DNA of 64,000 bases from Calycina herbarum (taxonomy: Eukaryota; Ascomycota; Leotiomycetes; Helotiales; Pezizellaceae): assembly GCA_001414485.1 (NCBI GenBank), contig LLEY01000012.1:310001-374000 (forward strand). The letters run 5' to 3'. Position numbers and translations under genes: made by a program. The notes below the pieces were generated by a model that was given only the letters and a program-made list of their open reading frames with translations, did no database searches and was not told the origin of the DNA. Each line of letters begins with the position of its first letter. Within the stretch, counting starts at the first letter, position 1. Of this stretch, positions 59,602 through 64,000 are shown piece after piece.

Positions 59602-62600
59602 ATGCCAGCTATCTCATGTCTTAAAACCAAATTTCTCCCTAAGAAGACTTCAGCTCCCCGTAGGTTCGTCTCATTAAGGACCGGATGGAGATTTTTAGTC
59701 TCGTATCATCTGATTACATTCTTGAGTGAGAGATTGAGCTGGAGTATGTCTACTCCTGTTGAACGCCACGCCTTGCTACTCGAGCAGCTGCATCCCTCAA
59801 TATGCTTACTTGGGTTACTTGCTGAGCGTCCAGCAAACCTTGATAAGCTAGTTCTTGACTACAAGGAAGCCTTCCTGGAGAAGGGTACCTCCGACAACGC
59901 TGATAGTGGAGAAGGTTATCTTGAAGAGGATTTAGAGGATGTTGAAATTATCAGCGCTGAGGACATGAAGGAGCGCAACTCTAAAGCTTTACAGAACAAT
60001 GTCCTTGACCGGCTGGCAGAAACACTGGCAAGATATAAGTCAGACTGCACAGTTAACAAAGGCCCTATTCTCGATCCAAAACATGTATCTAGTACGATGA
60101 TGATTATAGACGAGGAGCATAACAAGGTTAAGATTCTCTGCGTAAAGAATAAAGGGTTGGATCAGCATAAGTCGACCGAAGACACAGATTTTCTGAGTTC
60201 TTGGAAGGCCTGCATAGAACGTATATCAAGAGAGGGTAAACTTATGTACTGCCAGCATTGCCAAGTTACTATATGATAACATGATATAGGGGCCGCGGCT
60301 AAGAAAGATAAAGTCTATATGCTCGACATGGTCTTGAAGTACCAACGCCCGCGAATCACCTATTATCTAAACAAACTTAGGAAAGCGTTGAGATTCGAAG
60401 AGCCAACAACATGCACAACTTAAGATAAGCGACCAAGACTGTCTAATGAGTGGCTTCAAAGGCTACCAGTTCTCTATACCCGTAGCTGGATCGTCGACAA
60501 CGAGAACGAATTTCAGTTTTCGGGCGCCTCACTTAATGAGGCTGAAAGCATTTCTAGAGCTGCTTTGTCTGCTCAAAGTCTGAAAAACATCGACGACAAG
60601 GTCGATAGCATCTTCAAGCTAGTTGACCAGGTCTCTTCTTTGGATGAAAACGAGGATGATAATTTGATTCAGGCAATCCTTAAGCAGCTACTACCATCCT
60701 TATTTTCTGTCTAGCGATCTCCACGGGTTTAAGCATTGATTAAGGCACGTTTACGTGCCCGATTTCAAGACTTATAAAATTTAGAAAAGAGGCAGAACGA
60801 AACAGTTACAGCCCTAAAATTCCTTTGTCGAGTTTACTATAGTGTCGACGTCTTCATTCAAGCTGCTCAGAGCATGCCTATCTTCAAGTCTGTGGAGTAT
60901 ATCCCAATACCTCTTTAGCCAGCGATCTCTACAAAAGCAACGCCCAGCCCCGTTCGAGCACTAGCAACACCACTAGAAATTGCCGAGAGCCTCGGGCTCA
61001 ATGTACGTGGTGTTAGCTGGCCTTACCATCTTGAAAATAAAGCCATCAAAAACAGCTTCTGCAAGCTTCGAGGAGAAAAATCTCATGTTCACGCCGAAAT
61101 TCAGCTACTATCCTATTAAACTCAATTATTTAAGTCTCAGAATAACGATGGATGTGTACACCCCTACATTGGTTGTAGCAAGCTTTATTACTTACTCTGT
61201 TAGTTGTTGCTCCGAGTTCATGGCGTTTACCATGTCCGAGGAACCTACGAAACTATTATACACCAGTGAGAAATACCAGCGGTCCTTCTAACAGAAGCCT
61301 ACACCGCTGAGTATTAGCTAATTTTGTAAGACTTTCTCAGTTTCATCGGGGTGTTACTATAGAATTTATTGGACCAACCCTTTCCTTTAAGACATCCTAG
61401 GCTCCTCACCCAATCGTCTACTGCTCTGTCCATAACGGAGACCGTACTAGACCGAGAAAAAGCCTAAATGGAAAAGTCAGAGCTAAATATAAGGTAAGTA
61501 AACCTGCTTCTAAAACTTCACCAGCTAATAAAACTTATAGGCAACTAACGATGATGCCTATGGTCGGGGATGACAGACTTCTTATAACTGACCTCTATAA
61601 GAAGCCAGGATTTGTCTCTGTCATGGGAGGATCGTTTACTAAGCCAAAGGAAATGTCCTACAAGGAAGCAGAAATATATAAGGAAAACCATATTCAGGTC
61701 AAGTTTAGATTAGAGAGGACCGACGAAATGCCCCCGAAGCAAGGCAAATTTACTAAAACGTGTCGTCGTTGCCACCGACCATTAAACCTTCACTATTCCT
61801 CGTACCGAAGTAATTATTACTCGAGAGCATGCTAGAAGAAACATTAGAGCCAGCACGTCTTTGTTTGCAGGCTAAAAAAGCGACCAAACAACGTTAACTA
61901 CATGAGAATCTTCATCAGAAAATGGTCTCATACTACAGGAGATAAGTGGAGGCAAGCCCAGACTCTGTCCAGGCTATACTCGGATGATGATCTTTACAAG
62001 GCCTTCGGGTTTAATAATTACGCCAAGCGCTACGATATTACCAAACTTCTTTGCTTCTACACCCATATAACGTCCAAACTAAGTACAAACAGAGTGTAAG
62101 TAGGAGTAGACGAGGGAAATCTTAGTAATTATATAGTAATCGTTACAAAGCTAATACAATATAAAGGGAAAGAGACCTATCATGACTGCCCTTGCTTTAC
62201 TTAGTTTCTTCATCAACAGTCTTTTATTAACTACATAATACCAAATTAGGCAGGCGACTTTGCATATTAAGCAGCTGCATTACAAGGGCTTGAGAATGCC
62301 CTTTCAATCGAAGAACGGGACGACGATGTACACCCTCTCTCAATATCTGAAAGGGAAGTGCTAACTCTATACTCAATATTGTTCCAAGACTTCAACAACA
62401 TTCCTAGTCCTCTCACTTCAAAATAGCTCAAGTTTAGTTTCTGCTTTTACACCAACCATGGTCAGTCTATAGAGCTCGCAAAACTCTACGTTCAGCTAGC
62501 TAAGCGTGGGGCATCACTCGAGGAAATTGCAAGGGCTTATGAGGAAAAAACACTATCTACTCTAATAAGACGCAGAGGTCTAAATATTACAACTTTTCAA

Positions 62601-63158
62601 GCAAACGGCATCGCTTTTCACCGCCCGGACCTCGAGGAGCTCAGCATATATCGTCTCATAGCTAAAGTCAACCACACGCTCTCAGGTCGTTTCTGCTACT
62701 ACCATCTTCCAAAAAGAAACTGCTATCCAAAGTTCGAAACTCACCTAAGTCGAGAAAGTAACAGAGACTACGGATTTCACAGGACCAATACATAGGAACG
62801 TTAGCAACTGTTTAATTTCTACAAACATGTCTTCGGCCACCAAAACTTCGATGCACGGAAAATACAGGAGGCAAAACGACACCCAGACAAAGAAAAGCTT
62901 AATTAGTATCTCAACTCGCTTGTTCCCGATTTCCAAAAGAACATAGGCAACAGAGTACTAGAAGATATCATGTTCCCAAAGCTAAAGGCTGGGGTCAAAT
63001 TCCCCAACGGTCGCCCGCATTGTTGGTGCGTTATACATGACACAATAGCTCCCAAGAGTTTAGATTATTTTACATCAACATTAGTATCACAACTTCGAAC
63101 AATAACCCAGGGCAATGAAGAGGACGCGCTTAAAGATAGCAATCTCATAGGTACATAG
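59602..63158 (+). pseudogene. OTT_1508-type deaminase / MYND-finger gene killed by RIP-type nonsense mutations
   Basis: The frame runs from ATG 59602 through one intron (61494-61540: GTAAGT donor, AGCTAATAA branch, TATAG acceptor) to 63158. That is 3510 nt, exactly 1170 codons, with no frameshift. It contains 23 premature stops: 60274, 60277, 60421, 60712, 60730, 60775, 60916, 61117, 61201, 61267, 61315, 61327, 61360, 61465, 61833, 61845, 62097, 62202, 62247, 62268, 62424, 62793 and 62904. Codons 494-505 read SHVHAEIQLLSY and 522-534 read PYIGCSKLYYLLC, the HAE and CxxC blocks of fungal OTT_1508-like deaminases. The usual middle Cys is Tyr (TAC, 61189). A MYND finger follows at codons 705-740, with three of eight ligands changed to Tyr and its Trp a stop. 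The C-terminal 430 codons are unassigned. Family calls are from memory of motifs. Confidence 0.8.
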
Positions 63159-63399
63159 AGCGTCTACATTGCTTACAGTAGTCTACTATCGAGAGTGATA
63201 TCGTGTTTAGGTTATCAATGACGATTTTCGAAGTTTCATAAGTCATTTGAAGATAAATTAACTCTTTCTTTAGGACAAATCTACAGTTTAATCATCATTA
63301 GGTATACTAAATCAAGAATGAGGAATATTACTTACAGTAGCAGACGATTAGAGATTGTTAATCCTCTTAAGTTTAAGCATTAGGTCGGGAACACGCCTT

Positions 63400-64000
63400 T
63401 GTAAAAGACGCCAGCGCACGCCTTCGACTATGACGACTATGATCGAGCTTTCAACAGCGAAGAAGCGCTACAGCAACACCTGCAGGACCCCCGTATTCAC
63501 CAACAAGATACAGAAACCCCTTTAGAAGTCTTTTCCGCTCTTTCCCAACGTTTGATTATGACCCTTCTCTCCCACCAGCTACTTCGTATACCAACTTGCA
63601 GAGACAAGAAGGATGGCGCTATGGCAGTGCCACGTCAGATACGTAGAACAGATATCAAGACTCGCTAAAAAGCGAACAGTACATATAGTACGGTGCAGAG
63701 AACGATTTAACTACGTAGCATACGCTTTATCGCGCAATTGGTGTCGAGCCGCTTCCAAAAACATGTAAGGAATGCGAGGAGGTAGGAGATCGTGTCATAA
63801 AATTCGGTAGATTCATGCTAGCGCCGGCTATAGGCTGTACGAAGGACACACGTCAATATCGTTGATCTGATCAAATAGGGACGAAGTGATAGAGAGGAAA
63901 AAGTTCAGACCTTCCGCGATGTGGCAGAGCTGCGAGCCTACACTAAAGAGACAGGCAAGATATTTCGAAACACGTTCGACCAAGAAAGCGGCAATGTTAT
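63400..64000 (+). pseudogene. C2H2-finger gene remnant, RIP-mutated, truncated by window end
   Basis: From about 63417 the frame gives HAFDYDDYDRAFNSEEALQQ and HLQDPRIH, a C2H2 finger whose two Cys are Tyr (TAT for TGT). One T appears to be missing near 63520. After that the next frame reads FRSFPTFDYDPSLPPATSY, EGWRYG, YGAENDLTT and RAIGVEPLPKTCKECEE. A 52-nt intron (63782-63833, GTAGGA...CTATAG) joins to AVRRTHVNIVDLI and FRDVAELRAYTKETGKIFRN. In-frame stops (for example TAG in a likely SDDAWNRY region near 63640) fit RIP changes. I recognise the layout as an uncharacterised fungal C2H2 family. The start is unclear and the 3' end lies outside the window. Confidence 0.65.

Overview
The window reads as a stretch of nuclear genome from a filamentous ascomycete (Pezizomycotina; perhaps Leotiomycetes, not proven). 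The genes carry 45-61 nt introns with fungal branch points. Roughly two thirds of the window is AT-rich DNA with the signature of repeat-induced point mutation (RIP): CA and TG dinucleotides are almost absent and TA is in excess. In 32461-32520, for example, I count 13 TA, 0 CA and 0 TG. CG-containing words survive.

Layout. (1) 1-9563 is ordinary gene-bearing DNA. It holds a six-exon WD-repeat gene of DCAF4/WDR21 type on the minus strand (1675-3871), a two-exon ABM-like gene (4788-5172) and a five-exon large WD-repeat gene (5980-9563). Small MITE-like insertions sit in two introns of the first gene. (2) 9564 to about 44.1 kb is a RIP-degraded nest of transposons. It contains four related Ty3/gypsy chromoviruses (D, C, B, A), with A inside B. 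Five Fot1/pogo-type DNA transposons lie inside C and B, each flanked by TA, and a separate Tc1/mariner element follows at 41632-43099. (3) About 44.8-50.0 kb is less mutated. It holds a 17-bp minisatellite, a leader built of tandem modules, and a chimeric gypsy remnant (gag, integrase of one family, then RNase H/integrase/chromodomain of another). (4) About 50.0-58.2 kb is a heavily RIPed Helitron-like region with a PIF1-type helicase on the minus strand. (5) 59.6-64.0 kb holds two genes killed in place by RIP-type mutation: an OTT_1508-deaminase/MYND-finger gene with 23 nonsense codons and no frameshift, and a C2H2-finger gene cut by the window edge.

How the parts relate. Both WD-repeat proteins carry WDXR-like motifs, the DDB1-contact motif of CUL4 substrate receptors. 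The larger one ends where the RIPed block begins. The five Fot1-like elements share one terminal-repeat design: 8 bp followed by two tandem 17-bp units. At least three of the gypsy copies carry an extra antisense reading frame between pol and the 3' LTR. All splice models, domain calls and element boundaries come from reading the sequence by eye; no database search was possible.
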